From assembly GCA_030279155.1 (NCBI GenBank), contig CM059042.1:19008692-19072691 (forward strand): a stretch of 64,000 nucleotides of DNA, in the 5' to 3' direction. The translations under genes were made by a program, and so were the position numbers. Every line of letters starts with the position of its first letter. Position 1 is the first letter of the stretch. Under the pieces are notes generated by a model, which was not told the DNA's origin, ran no database searches, and saw nothing but the letters and a program-made list of their open reading frames with translations. Shown here in pieces: positions 34,201 to 47,868 of the stretch. Source of the stretch: Forsythia viridissima (lineage: Eukaryota; Streptophyta; Magnoliopsida; Lamiales; Oleaceae).

Positions 34201-36166
34201 AATGATCATGGTGCATCGTAAGTGAAGCTATGACTAGTGGTACATTCACATGAAAAACCAGAACCATCCTTTTGAGATTTCATAGGCGTTGCAATGTCAG
34301 AGAAATATTCAAACTTCAATCATATTAGACATACCCATGCAAGTGAAGCTCCCATTAATGTTCCAATAGTCCAGAAACTTGAAATAGCAATCATCCAAGC
34401 ACCTCTACTAGAAGTTGGAATGAACTCCAGAAACCATGATGTAAATACATGTCCACCACCCACACCAAATCCAAGTAAACAACGACATATAATAAGTGAC
34501 TTGTAATCTGGGGAAGAAGCACTTAACAGTCCAGCTGCTGCTGTTACTATGTCTGCACCTTGCATTGCAATCCTGTAAGATGGAAGAAACAATCTTTTTA
34601 AGGACAATGAAATCATGACACATGCTAGAGGGAAAACACGAATACATATTTACTATTTAGTTGATAAAAACTGTTAATCTATTGCTAAACAACAGCAGTG
34701 ATTAAACAACTCACATGTTTATGTAGGTTTTGACACAAGTATGTAGGGAAATTAACAAGAAAAAGGCGCACATAAAGTAAACAGTCTTAGGAGGATAGCT
34801 CTCCGTAACGTGAACAAACGCAGGAAAAGCAAAAGTAAAAAGGACTTGAAGAGGTTAATAATATTCACGAGAATTATATAGGTTTCTTATGTATTTTATT
34901 TGTGAATTTATATAGTTAACTTCTGCAAGTTCTTTTGGTTTGATTTGATCTTGTTGCACCACAAGAAAAGAGCCTCAAGTGGTGCTCAATTATACAACCT
35001 GCTAAGAGGTCCACACTGATAAAAGCCAAAATTCACCTGTCTAGCCCACTGAAACTACCCAAATGAAAAACTCATGAAGCCATGAAGGCATTGTCACAAA
35101 GCCCATGTATCATGAACAACAACCTTGTCCAGTAAATACTAGTCCATCCGTCTCAAAAGACCAAATATCAGGATTGGAACTCACAGGCTTGTCCAAAAAG
35201 AAGTCACCAACTCAGGTCAGCTAGACCAAAGCTAGACAAAGACTCACCTATGGTCAGTCGGCAACAGTCCACCTCATCTATAATGTTTGTACAATACTCT
35301 AAGAAACAAGACATTGCACTCGGAACAAGTTCCCCCGTAAACAGTGACTCAGGTGCAAGTTTCAAAGGTCGCATGTCCCTCCATTGTTTGACAAGACTCC
35401 TCAGCCAATCGTCTCAAGACACATATCCCCCATTAAGACCACTACTGCAGGGTCATTGACAGTTGGGAATCCAAAGCATGCAAGAGAAGGAGAACCGTAT
35501 TAGACAAACCTCTTGATAAATAGGCCACCCACTTGAAGACAATGATAACTACAAATGAAACTATCTTATATAAATCAACTATCCCTCCATTGTTCCCTCT
35601 AACCGGTTTCTGTCTTGCAGAAACCCAGGAAGGAAAACAAGTAGGAATCATTAGAATCAACAGGACATGCCATGCCCCCATGTCCCTTGTGATGTTGGCA
35701 TGAAACCTGGCAACAGATTTCGGCATCAGTAGATGCGATTCACTGCTTGTATAAGAAGGTTGTAGTTAAGAATTTTTTATTTGAACCACTCCATGTTCCA
35801 ATTTCACTTTTTTTTTTAATGTTGAAATGAGGAAATGTTGTAAACATAGTTCACCTTGTGAGATGGAAAAGATGGACGAACAAATGCTTACCTTCTCCCA
35901 TAGGCATCTGATATGAAGCCCCAAAAATATGCTCCAACAAGCATTCCACCAAAAACAGCAGTTGTTAGAAGGCTCTCTTCAGTGGAAGAAAGTGTCCACT
36001 CAGATTTAACTGATGGTCCTATGAAGGAAAGCAGCATCATTTCCATCGCTTCTGCAACCCAACCAGCCCCAGAAAAAAGCAGGGCAAGACCCTGAAAAGT
36101 CCCGAACCCCACTGTTGAAAGCGCTTCATCCAGTGTGTATCCAAGGCTCTGATCACGATCACCCAT
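31276..36166 (-). CDS. OCT7: NiaP/OCT7-type MFS transporter, copy 1
   Basis: A major facilitator superfamily carrier of the NiaP / organic cation-carnitine transporter 7 group; plant members move nicotinate and related compounds. Exons are 36166-35892, 34572-34335, 33590-33080, 32657-32455 and 31503-31276. All join in frame with GT-AG borders, giving 484 aa, close to the family's roughly 500. The start is ATG 36166 (MGDRDQSLGYTLDEAL). Exon 1 carries the first helices and SDAYGRR. PESPR follows helix 6, and the helix 8-9 loop has DRMGRK. The central loop is acidic and carries DETPLL (about residues 252-257), an acidic dileucine signal often linked to vacuolar sorting. Intron 1 is about 900 bp longer than in copy 2. 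Intron 3 has a tRNA-like/SINE-like tract near 32840-32960. No stop interrupts the frame. Confidence 0.93.
33662..33690. repeat. (ACCCCC)n short tandem repeat
   Basis: About five units of ACCCCC lie in intron 2 of transporter copy 1. On the transcribed strand it reads as G-rich GGGGGT repeats. Confidence 0.9.
34940..35760. repeat. Insertion in intron 1 of transporter copy 1
   Basis: Intron 1 is 1319 bp here but 408 bp in copy 2, and the extra sequence maps roughly to this interval. It is GC-richer than the surroundings, has no coding frame, and looks like LTR-derived DNA. Exact borders and class were not resolved. Confidence 0.45.
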
Positions 36167-39100
36167 CTTAAGAATCAACTACAGAGAAACCATAGTACAA
36201 TAATTTCTGCTGATAGAGTGTACCAAATCTTAAGATCAAGATAAATTTCATGATTAAATTTCTAAGGCATGTCTTATTGCAAAATCCAAGCTACAAGCAA
36301 AAGAATAAGAGACTATCAATCTATGATTTGACATCAGAATTTAGAAAATACAGTGATGTCAAAGACCTTGTTGAGAACCAATATTAACTGCTGGTTGGGG
36401 GTAAATAAAAAGGAAAAAGAAGATTAAGCTTATCAGATATGGATCAGATAGAATGTAACTGCTTGCATTCATTTCAAATATACCAACTTATAAGCCTAGT
36501 ACTCAAACTGATGCTTAATATTAAGAGATCACAAATATATTTACCAAGTGTATTGCACTAATCTCCAAAAACTTTTCACCATGAGCTAACAATATTTATC
36601 GAATGTCAAACTCAGGACCACATAAGAAGAAAATAATCAAAATGAGAAAGAACCTTAGCATTCTTCCCCCATTTTCTTTGGATGCTAGCCCTTAATAACT
36701 GGCAAAATAAAGAACTTTTTACTGTTATAACTCATTACGGTAGTGAAGCAAATGGATTGAACAGTAGAAAATAAACACAAAAGGCAGATTCCTTGTACTT
36801 AAAATTTGAAGAAACAAAGTATCTCCAATTACTTTTATCAGCTCCAATTTGATCAGATTTACGATTCACTAAATTAATCCAGCACCACAAAATAATCAAG
36901 GCAATTGATATCATAATTATTGCATGTCTGATTAGTTCTAAAGAGGAGTTTATATCAACTAATTCTATTTCATATATCAAGTTCTTAGAATCAACTCTCG
37001 AACTCAGTCTGTGCTTGAAATAAATGTAAATTAAGAGTCAGATTTCACTACCAAAATTCAAGAAAAGTTCAGTGTGCAATTGGGATCATAAAAGAAGGGA
37101 AAAATAAATCAGAAATCAGACATATGAAATACATTATGAACCCTGTTGAGAATGGATGGCACAAGTCATAAACCAAGACAAAACAACAACCTTGTTCGCA
37201 CTAAATTTGGAGTCGACTGCACGAATGTCCATAATACGTAAGAAACCAAGAAAAGATAGAAAATTTATCGCCCAACATTTTCTGCAGCTGGTGAGAATTC
37301 AATTCATTGAAAAATCTTCACTAGCAGTTGTTTGACAAGTCTTCACCAGCAGCTGTTCTTCTCTAAATATTACATAAGCAGATATGCTACTTTTCAACAT
37401 AATGTTGTAAAATAAGAAATTTTATGCCTTTCGACATAAAATTGCGTGGGCTCCGTTTCTTCAAAATGAAAAATAAAAGTATATTCTGTCCTCCGCGCGT
37501 GAACATCGAAATTATATTTTTACTTGGTAAAATTGATGGTCGGGTGAATGAGAAATTAAAACTCTAGAGTTGGAAAAATAGTGGAATGGAAAAAACCAAG
37601 TAGGTTATTCCACATTGGTTGGAAAAAAGATGAAAGATTGACTAGTATATATATGGCAACAATTTACAAATGTGTAATATTGCATGGCATAAAGACTCTC
37701 TCTTGCACGCGCGCGCAGGGGTGCAAATCTTGGTCCGATTTACACTTCGAATTATTGAACTAATGTGCTAGCGCGACCTGTGTATACGAATGTCCGACCA
37801 AAAATTAGCCAAATAGTCAAACCTTTTTGTCATTTTCTTTTAGTTAGTGGTTTTCATTTGAAATATCGTTAACACATAAATAAACTCACACACACACAAA
37901 ACATGAAAACGACAGCAGAATGCATCACAGAATTTTGTATGCTAGTGACCTATGAAATTTGAAAAAGCACTACCCAGTATCCAATTATTGCAGATTGTAT
38001 TAAGAAAATGAGTGGTTGTAAAATAAGAATTTATTACATGATACTTTATATATTATAATCAATCATTGTCAGCATACATATGCAACCTAGTATCTTTCCA
38101 TAAAAAAACTCTGCCACACGTGGAAATGTGTACGATGGCATTTTCTTTGTTTTATTTTCTTTGCTCGGACAAGAAATAATTCATTCTTACAATTTAAAGA
38201 GTATATTGCAATATCGATCCCTTATGTGTGGATTTAATTGCAACTTGGTTCCTAAATTTATTTATTTTGACAACGTTGTACTTATTCTTTTAGTTTTGTA
38301 GTTCCCTTGGGGTAACTTTACTGCACTTATCTCTTTCAAATTCAGAGTTTCTTGCATTTTAATTAATATTGGTGCTTGCGGGTTTTTCATGTGGTTTGAT
38401 CCTCCAATTCAACCTCGTGAGATGACCATAATCCTTGGTTTACTATGGAAATTTGATAAGATTGAACGGCCATGAAAGGATTGTCATCACATTTCGAATC
38501 ACCTCCTAAAATTCTTGTCCACTATGCCCCTTGTGTGCCACCAACTTATACAATGAGCACCTCGCACTATCATCATTGCGATTATTGATAATTTTCTTTG
38601 AATAATGGGTTATGGTATAAGATATTTGAACTGATTTTTTTATATAAATTTTTTTTCGGTGAAATCAAAATACTACGAGAATTAAAAGTTTGAAATTCAA
38701 ATGTTAAGAAAAATAGAACAGATATAAAAAATAAGAGTTGCATCCAAATTTGATTTTTTGGAGTATCAAACATAAAGTGAAGGATGTAATTTTACTTTCG
38801 AAGATAATGATTATCCTCGATGTTCCAATTTTAATGAATTGATAGCAACTTGTGATGCTTACACACTATTAATAATTAATATAAAAGTGTCAAAGAAGTT
38901 TTAAGGCTAGATACTCTCTTTATTTTTAAAAATTAGAAAATACTACATTAATTCAAATATTCAATTCATTAATTAGAAGTTTTATCAGAAAAGCAATTCA
39001 GTACTAATTCTCCTTTTCCAAATAGATTAGGGATTGTTGCGGGCGTTTTTCCTCCCTTGTGGCATCGCCTGAGAAATTGTAAATTGGTCAATTGGTTTGC

Positions 39101-39614
39101 AATGGTGAATGGATGATTTGTTCCTTTAGTGGTAGTTATTTGCCCTTTTATTTAATTGGAGGTTATTGTGTGGTTTGCCAATTGAAGGATTGGAATGGTG
39201 TTGGTTGGCAAAAAGAAGCGGATAAATTCGATTGATTGGTGACGGTGGGAGGTGATGGTGACGGCGGAAGGTGGCGACAATGGTGGGAAACGGGACGGGA
39301 TTGGGGGTTGCAAATTTCATGTTGATGACAGAAGGAATTAGGACCCGTAACATAAAGTAAGAAATTATGTTGCCGTACAAATAACACTATAACACATTAT
39401 ATTGCCACAAAAGCAGCGCAATAACACAATATGTTGTCTAGAGAAATCAATTGGTGGTGGAAGATGGCGGAATCAATTGGTGACGGAAGGTGGCAGCAAT
39501 GGTGGGAAACAATGCTGAACATGGTAGTGTTATAGTGTTTATGTTTCAGCAAGATAGCAATAAACGGAAGAACAGTAATTCTGTGATTAGACGTCTCCTT
39601 GCAACTAAAGCTGT
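36167..39614. other. Intergenic between the two transporter copies
   Basis: 36167 to about 37400 is the 5' flank of copy 1 and is similar to the flank of copy 2. It probably contains 5' UTR, and an untranslated first exon is possible near 37150-37350. A stretch near 37590-37700 with CCACATTGGTTGG looks like a decayed LTR. 38200-38360 resembles a single TIR of a MULE. From 39000 to 39600 lies GGTGG-rich sequence downstream of copy 2. No further gene is seen. Confidence 0.4.
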
Positions 39615-42182
39615 TCATTCTCTACTTGCAATGTCTGTCAAGTCTCTTCCCTTGGTTTCAAATGGGAAGAGCAGGACACAGATTCCGGAACCAAGTACTA
39701 CGACTAGAAACAGAATAACCGCAGCTGTTTGATGGCAGTCCCTAACGAGTCCTACTGCTACCAGAGGGCATACCATGCCACCAACTCTTCCCACAGAGGT
39801 CGCAAGTCCACAACCAGTGCCCCTTGCAGAAGTTGGATATACCTATCATTTTTAATCCAAGGCAAAAAAATCAGATCAATATTTCCTACTTGCATGCATG
39901 TTCATTACGCGGTATAGCACATGACTAGATATTATAACAAACAAACATGCCAAAGAAGTATAAGCAAAGTGTGCAAATTCTCGGTTTAGAGACGTGATTA
40001 AACAGTTAGATTTGTAAACAAAAAAAGGTTAAATAAATGAAAATACACAATAATCAAATGTACCTCCTTTGCATATAGAGTTAGACTTGTAAACGCAGCA
40101 GAAATGAACATGCGAGCACAAAATAACAATGCTGTAGTCACAAACTCGTTTTGATGCGAAAGTAGTGGTAGGATTAGGATGAACGTTAACATGGTCAGAA
40201 TTTCCATGGTAAGCTTGCGACCTAACTGATCAACAAGAACTGCTGCTACAATAAGCCCGGGAAATTCTGCAAGAAATAGAATTTAAGTAAATTTGCCCCT
40301 TTTCTAACACCTTGAGGTTTTAGATGAGGTGGTTCAGCATGATATCAAATCAAATGTAGGTCTTGACTTCAATTCTCACTTTAACCCATTTATGAAAATG
40401 GAGCATGTGTCATCCTGATTGTGACAGAATCTTTTGAAAACATAATTTAAATAAATAGGTCCAAGCTTCAAATTTAAGATGGGGTAGTTCGGCAATAGTA
40501 CCTGCTAAACTAGTAATAAATACGTGAATATAGAGGCTAGCATCCTGGACGTTTTTGGAATGGATAGTAAATGAGCCACATTCTCTTTGTCCACTGCTCA
40601 GCTGAGAGATCATCAATACAATTCCATAGTACGCGAACGTATATCCAAAATGCAAAAGCCACAAGAGAAGAGTAGTCCCCAATAAGTTCGATGAAAAGAG
40701 TTCGAGCAAAGATCTGAGGAATGTTTCTAAATAACTTCTCTCTCTTTTGGTTGAGGAAAGAAGAGGAGTTTCATCCAATGGAGCGTTTTCTTCATCTAGA
40801 TCCATGTTTTGATCAGACAGAAGAACTCCTCCAGGAAGTTTCGTTCGGTTGATTAGAGCTACTTTTTCCAAAACTCCGAGTGCTTCAGTAGTTCTGCCTT
40901 TCATATATAGGTACCTTGGAGACTCTGGTGCAAAATTAGAAAAGAGAAGAACCAAGAAAGCTGGTATAGAAGACAAAGCGAGTAGCCACCTCCAACCCAA
41001 GCTTGGCATAACAATCTGCACGAAGAATGACAGCTTTATGATGATCCTATTTAAGCATTTAGAGCATATTTGGTATATAGTATTAGACCGTACTCAACAC
41101 TACAATTAACGAGAATTTAGTTTCTTTTCTTTTTTAATACTATCTGGTGGGTGCTATCTAATTCACACCACCGAAGACATGAAATAAATAAAAAGAACTT
41201 TATCCACATTAAAGATTTCATGGTTGTTTTGTAGAAGTAAATTAATCAAACTAGAGTTGAGATGTACCCATGCAAGTGAAGCCCCCATTAATGATCCAAG
41301 AGTCCAGAAAGTTGAAATAGAAAGCATCCAAGCACCTCTACTAGAAGTTGGAATGAACTCGAGAAACCATGATGCGAATATATGTCCACCGGCCACACCA
41401 AATCCAACAAAACAACGATATATAATCAGTAACTTGTAACCTGGGGAAGAAGCACTTAACAGTCCTGCTCCTGCTACTACCACCACTGCACCTTGTATTC
41501 CCGTCCTGAAAGGAGAACAAAACGATCTTTTTAAGGACTGTGAAATCATGATTGGTGTCAAGAGGGAAACAGGAATAACGATTTAGTTGTTAAAGTGTTA
41601 ATCTATAAAATAAAAAAACAACATCAATGATTAAAACACATTTTTGTAGGTTTTGATGTAAGTATATTCAAGTATTTAAACAGAAATTAAGAGAAGATCA
41701 AGGGATAGATTAGAAGGTCAGTGATTCATGTCTCAATCACTTATTAGTGTCTGGGTGGGGCTTGGCATACCCCTACTTGTTCACTAGATAAAGAACAAAT
41801 ACACGGAGGACATAGAGCCTGACCTCGAGGATTATGACACGAGGAGATAAAGAGGTAACACTAAAATATGATTCAACTTGTGAGATGGAAAAGATGAAGC
41901 AAAAAATGACTACCTTCTCCCATAGGCATCTGATATGAATCCCCAAAAATAAGCTCCGACAAGCATTCCACCAAAAACAGCGGTTGTTAGAAGGCTCTCT
42001 TCAGTCGGAGAAAGTGTCCACTCAGATTTAACTGTTGGTCCTATGAAGGAGAGCAGCATCATTTCCATTGCTTCTGCAAACCATCCAAGCCCAGCAAAAA
42101 CCAGGGCAAGTCCCTGGAAAGTCCCGAATCCCACTGTAGAGAGCGCTTCGTCCAATGTGTATCCAAGGCTCTGATCTCCCAT
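39615..42182 (-). CDS. OCT7: NiaP/OCT7-type MFS transporter, copy 2
   Basis: A tandem paralogue of the gene at 31276-36166, same orientation. Exons are 42182-41914, 41505-41268, 41015-40502, 40266-40064 and 39842-39615. Exons 2, 4 and 5 have exactly the same lengths as in copy 1 (238, 203, 228 bp). Exon 1 is 6 bp shorter and exon 3 is 3 bp longer, so all phases are kept and the protein has 483 aa. It starts MGDQSLGYTLDEALS and ends FPFETKGRDLTDIASRE. PESPR, the dileucine motif DETPLL (about residues 250-255) and DQLGRK are retained. Differences from copy 1 are mostly conservative and no stop is present, which argues that both copies are under constraint. Whether they differ in substrate or expression cannot be told. 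Confidence 0.93.
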
Positions 42183-45100
42183 CGTAAGAATCAACTACAA
42201 ATAAACCATAGTACAATCATTTTCTGCAATAGTAACAGGAGTTTGTGACAAATAGAATGGCATAGGCTGTCCATCTGCAATTAATTCACGTACAAACTCC
42301 TACCACAAAGATGAGTTTTCACATTCAAGTTGCCATGACTCATTCTCTTACAACTGTCTGACAGCAAATGGAAGAATACAAAATAAAAATTTTTAGTGCT
42401 AAAACATTCGAAAAAGTAGGAATTGAATTTTATAATGTTGAGAATGTCTTGTTTTCACTGAAGAGGTTACCCATTCATCTGTTAAAACAGTGTGCTAAAT
42501 CATAAGATCAAGATAACTTCCATGATCAAATTGCTACAAGCTTTGTTACAAGATCCTGGCACCAAGATAAAGAATATGATAGTGTTATTTGACATCCGAA
42601 TTTAGGGGATGGAGATGTAAAAGACCTTGCTGAGGAACCAATTTTAACTACCGATACGATTGGGTGAATAAAAAGGAAAAAGAAGATTAAGCTCAACAAA
42701 CGATCTAGTTGGTCGGTCGCCTGTATAACATACGCTCATTTGAAATATACCAAACTTATAAGCCTAATAATCAAAGCGTGCTTAATATCACTTTTCCTCC
42801 AAGATGGGGATATCTGCTGGCAAGAGTTCACAGTTCTAGCATTGGTGAAAGACTTTTTTCTTCTATAAGATATTTCATCACAAGATCCATTGGTGTTGAT
42901 AAAAGGAAACAGAACAATTGTGGGATTAAACTCCTTTGTGTTATGGAATAAATCATATCCTCAATTTTGAGAGCAATAACAATCAAAAGGAAATAAAAAA
43001 CGCATAGCAAACATAGATTTATAGTGAATTAGTGATTCACCCTCAATGCGAGAGCTACGTTTTCTCGTGGCTAAAGGTGTTCACTGCAAAAGATAAATTT
43101 AAAATGGTGATGTCATGCTTCTCTGTTTGTGTCAAACATAAAATTCCTTTGTGTCAAACATAAAACAGTCAATTAAAATTCCTTTATGTACTGTAGGATT
43201 ATTAGGGCAACCGAAGTGTACACTCTGATTGAGCTCTACGATCCCAACACTTTGAAATCATGCTCGCTATCAAGGCTGGACTTGCTGATTGGAGTTCTGG
43301 CAACTATCATATTTTAAGCACTCAAAACAGACTACGTCATACTATTGCAATGATTGCACATAGTCCTGAGCCTGTTTGTAGATTATCAGCAGTGAATCCT
43401 ATAGAATGTGTGGATGAAAAATAGATAAAAGTTGGGGGTCTTACGGTTGTGTGGATAAAAATGATATTCGACCAAGTACCTATAAGCACTCCCATTCATG
43501 AAGACATACAAACTCTTTCAAATAGTTCTTTGCAACTAAGAACAAATTAAGAGATCAAAAACATAATCACTAAGAAGATGTTTGGTACAAAGTATATTTC
43601 TAGTATTCAAATAGTTTAACATACTTTTTCGAACTTAATACTCTCCAATAAAGTCTAATCTACTTTACCAAAAATTCTATTAGTGTATCACATTAACCGC
43701 ACATAAACTTACAATATTCCAATAGATATTTATCGAATCCCAAACTCAGAACCACATAAGAAGCTCATCATTTTCTTTGAATGAAACAACATACCTGAAT
43801 GCTTCTCAGCTTGATGCTAATCCTTTATACAACTGGTGAAATAAAGAACATTTTTCTGTTAACTCAGTACAGTAGTGAAGCAAATTGATTGACATTAGAA
43901 AATAAGACAGAAAGGCAGATTCCTCGTATTTAGAACTGGAAGAAAAAGGATGTCTAATTGTTTTTTTTAATCAGATTTGCACCACAAAAAATGATCATAA
44001 ATACTGCATATCTGATTAGTTCAAAAGAGGATTTCATATCAACAAAGAAGTCATTTTCACTACCAAAATTCAAGAAAAAGTTCAATGTGCAATTGGCGAT
44101 CATATCAGAAAGGAAAAAGAAAACAGAAAACAGATATAGAATGCAACAAAACCAAGATAAAACCCATTATTTCGAATATTCAAAACCAGTACGAAACCAA
44201 GAAAAGTAGAGAAATTTTATTACCTTCCATCATTGATCATTCCCTCCTAATGTTGAAAATCAAGTCATTAAATTATCTTCACTAGCAGTTGTTCATCTTT
44301 AAAAATATTTCATGTGCCCTTCAACATAAATAAATAAATAAAGAGACATGAAAATGACAGCAGAAGGCGTCATAAAATTTTGTACCTAGTAAAACTTTAA
44401 AAAATCACAACCCAATAATGGCAGAATTTAATAAGAAAACAAGGGCAATAAAATAAGCCAATTTAATTTTAGCAGCCATAGGAATTATATTAGTTCAGTT
44501 GCTGGTATTCCACTCCAACAGATACAACAAATATGCGGTTAAGTTAAATAAGACCATGTTTGAATGTGCTGCTCTTTGTCAGCGCATCAATTAAAAGTTT
44601 ATAAGTCGTTAGAAATTACTACATGCATATCCAATGGGGACCCTTATAATTTCTATTGTGGAGTCAAAAATATAAATATACTTTTTTTTATATAAAATAA
44701 GATAACATAAATAAAAATAAGTTAATATATTACTACAATCATATTTTATACATTTTCATACTTTGAAAACGTCGTATAATTATATTGTTATCAATATTAT
44801 CAAACGATTTTTTTGTTTTTCTATGAATTAAGAAGAAAAAAAAGAGTTCATGAGATAGAGGATAACAATTGAAGCCACAATAAATTATAACAAATTTTCT
44901 AATTCTGAAGATGAAGAAAATGGTAAAATTAGATAAACCAATTGACTATATAACGTCAATGAAATTACAATTAAATCCAAACAAATAAGGAAAATAAATT
45001 AGCACCGAACACAAAATTTAAAAAATGAATAAAGAAAACTGGCATAATTCAATACATAGTAAACTTTGAAATCATCAGGATAGTTAGTCGAAAGAAAAGA

Positions 45101-46895
45101 CTATCCAATTCTTTCTGCTAACGAAACATAAATGAAGCTAATCTCAATCAGTCAATCAAATACAAGTTAAACATCTTTAAGCATTATACGTTTTTGGCCT
45201 TTCCACCACAATTGTATAATTTAGATATAAACTAGATTGATAATAATAATGCTTATTATGTTAGATTGTTAATACTAATGTTTATTAAACTAAATTTTCT
45301 CCCTTTTTCTTGTCGTTCCAAAATTCAACCACCGACATTACTACAATTCACAATTGTAGTATTAGTTATCATATCTACCATTTCTCCACCCACCCACAAA
45401 CAAAATTAAAATTAAAAATTTTAAAAATTAATTTAAAAAAAAATCATAGCAACTGTACATGTACGAAGACATGTGAAATACTTCCCAATTCAACAAATAA
45501 TTGAACTAATTTTATTCTAAACCCTAAACTAGTTTTTAAATACGCAAAAAATACAAAGAAATCGGTATAGAGCTAGACTTCTATGTAAAAATTAATTCAA
45601 CTCTCACCTTACCTCAAATGTTGTGTCTGGAGTTGGAAGCAAAAAGAAATCGGCAAAACAATGAATAAATTTGAAAAAGAAAGAAAGAAATTGGAGAAGA
45701 TCGCAGTGAAGAGATGAGATGAAGAAATCATTTGGACAAATAGTGAAGCCTGGATTGAATATTTTTAATAAGAGATTAGCCAATTTTTATTGAGGGATTC
45801 TTAATGAAAATCTATTTTTATTTTTATTGAGCCTAAGGTAATAGTATATTAAAGAACATATATTTTAAAAAATGTGTGGAAAAAATATGGGGTCAGTTGA
45901 CTCTACATGATCCCATGTGAATTCGCCCCTGTGTATATCTTTAATATGTTCATCACGTGCAAGTGAATTCATTTATCTCATAAAAATGTGCACAACTTTG
46001 TTAAAGTGGATAGGGCCGAGATTTGAACCATTTGATCTAAAACTCTATATATGTCATTTAAATCGTATCTCCCAATAAAAATTAGAAAATAAGCCAAACA
46101 TGCTCCAAGAGATGATTTTTGGTTGATGCTACACAGATTGACGGTAATTGGTAGAAAACAAAGCATGTAGTACCTTATATCATATTATAATCAATTATTG
46201 TCAGCATACGTATGCAGCTATGTGCTCAATTGTAGCTTTGCATAAAAATTTCTGCCACATTACATTATCGCTTATTTGTACAAATAGTCCCTATCTTTTA
46301 TATTCACTGTAGGTTAAAGACCTATTCTTTTATTTTTGACAATAAAACCCCTATTTCAAACTTTCTTAGCGACAATGGTCATTTCTATCCACGTCCGTCA
46401 GATTTAACCGTTATGGTACATTTGATTGCAAACATTGAATTTAGGTGGAAAGAAAACGAATTCCATTAGAATTGAATTGTCAAGAAATTATTTTTCCGAC
46501 AATTGTCAATTTAGTGCGTTTGATTGGATTAAATTTCTACCTAGAAATTGTTGTAATTTTCTATCTTTTGGAGTTTGATGTCTTTATTTTGCATTAAAAT
46601 TGTAGTTTTTTTCAACTTTTGTTGTTTGAAAATTTTAATTAGTTAAATGCTAATTCAAACTCAATTTTAATTACTAATTAGTACATTATAATTCTCCAAT
46701 TTTCACATTTCTCTTCTACTAAAATCAAATCCCTGACTCCCTCTTCCTCTTCAAATTTCTCATCCAATTACAATATGATTGGTATCAAAATCAGAACTAC
46801 AATAATTTACCAATAAATATTATATGTCAGTTGGTGAGAATTAAGTTGCCCACCACCAAAAGCAACAGTGTTGAGAGATTACGGATTGGCTTGAA
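42183..46895. other. 5' flank of transporter copy 2 and intergenic DNA
   Basis: Similarity to the copy 1 flank runs through about 42790 and resumes near 43715 to 44300. An insertion of about 0.9 kb (roughly 42800-43715) separates the two parts; its class was not recognised. Beyond 44600 the DNA is very AT-rich without genes. A stretch at 46280-46440 (CAAATAGTCCCTATC onward) resembles a single MULE-type TIR. Confidence 0.4.
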
Positions 46896-47650
46896 ATGAA
46901 AATGATTAATTTGAAGATTTCGAATAACAAATCATCATGTGGTAGTAACCTCATTTTCGGACATTCTCGTGTTCAAGCAACCACAGAACGAGAATTAGTC
47001 GACAAGGATTATAATGTGCACATGTTGAATCCAAAATTCTCAAAGACTAAGGGGGCTCCAAAAAAACTTCGAAAAAAGGATCCAATAGAAATAGGTTCTA
47101 CGAAGAAGAAGGTTAGTTTTTTTTTTTTTTTTTAAAGGGGAAAAAAGGGGGGATCTGTAAAAAAATGGCCTGGGCGGTCGCCTGCTTCATACGCCCAGAA
47201 GCACAATGCAAAATGCATTTGCTGGGCGATCCCCAGGCCATTTCTCGTGAAGATTAAATTTTTTTTTTGTTTTGTTTTTGTTTTTTTTCAATTTTTTTTA
47301 TGGGGTTTGTTTCTATTTTTTTTTTGGTTCATTTAATGTACTGTTTGTTTGCACAGGTAGCTTCTACTTCAAGCAAAAGAAATACCGTAACACAGTCCAA
47401 CCTACATCATGCTAGCGAAAGCTTAATCCAAGCACCCCAAGAAGCCCATTACCCCATGTTCAACTATTCGTAGGATGCTCAATATCAACCATATCTCCCC
47501 GGTTATGGAGAAAACTTGGTGCCAACTTATGGGTCGAGTCAACCCTTTATGTCAATGTATCCTCTAGTTCGGCAACCCGAAGAACAAATGTCGAAGAATT
47601 TGTTAGCAAATCCAAGATTTCTTTTACCTCACAATCAGTACGATAGATAG
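46896..47650 (+). pseudogene. FAR1-type transposase C-terminal relic
   Basis: Two exons (46896-47111 and 47357-47650) join in phase across GTTAGT..CACAG. The first part has KGAPKKLRKKDPIEIGSTKK, the basic linker found near the C-terminus of many FAR1/FRS-like MULE proteins. The second part is polar and rich in Gln, Pro and Tyr (QPYLPGYGENLVPTYGSSQ). One stop (TAG about 47473) interrupts it, and upstream domains are absent. A foldback repeat sits in the intron. Assignment to the FAR1 family is by the basic linker and context only. Confidence 0.5.
47163..47243. repeat. Double foldback hairpin in relic intron
   Basis: Perfect 12-bp arms AAATGGCCTGGG (47163-47174) and CCCAGGCCATTT (47232-47243) enclose a second pair, CGCCCAG (47192-47198) and CTGGGCG (47222-47228). 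The DNA is GC-rich in an AT-rich setting. TTTCTCGTGAA just after the stem also follows the right-end stem of the MULE at 9623, which suggests this is a MULE terminus. Confidence 0.7.
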
Positions 47651-47868
47651 CTTATATGTCCCGTTTTTGTAGTGCAAAACATTTTGACTTTCGTTCAAGG
47701 ATTATGTATTATGCTTTTATGTTGTAAATGTATGAAAATCGAACATGGATTGATCAAACATTTCTGAACTTTGTGATTTAGAAACAAACAAATAGTTCGA
47801 ATGATGGATTACAACAAAATGTAGACATAAACCCAAATACTACTTCTTCAATTACAATATATATGAAT

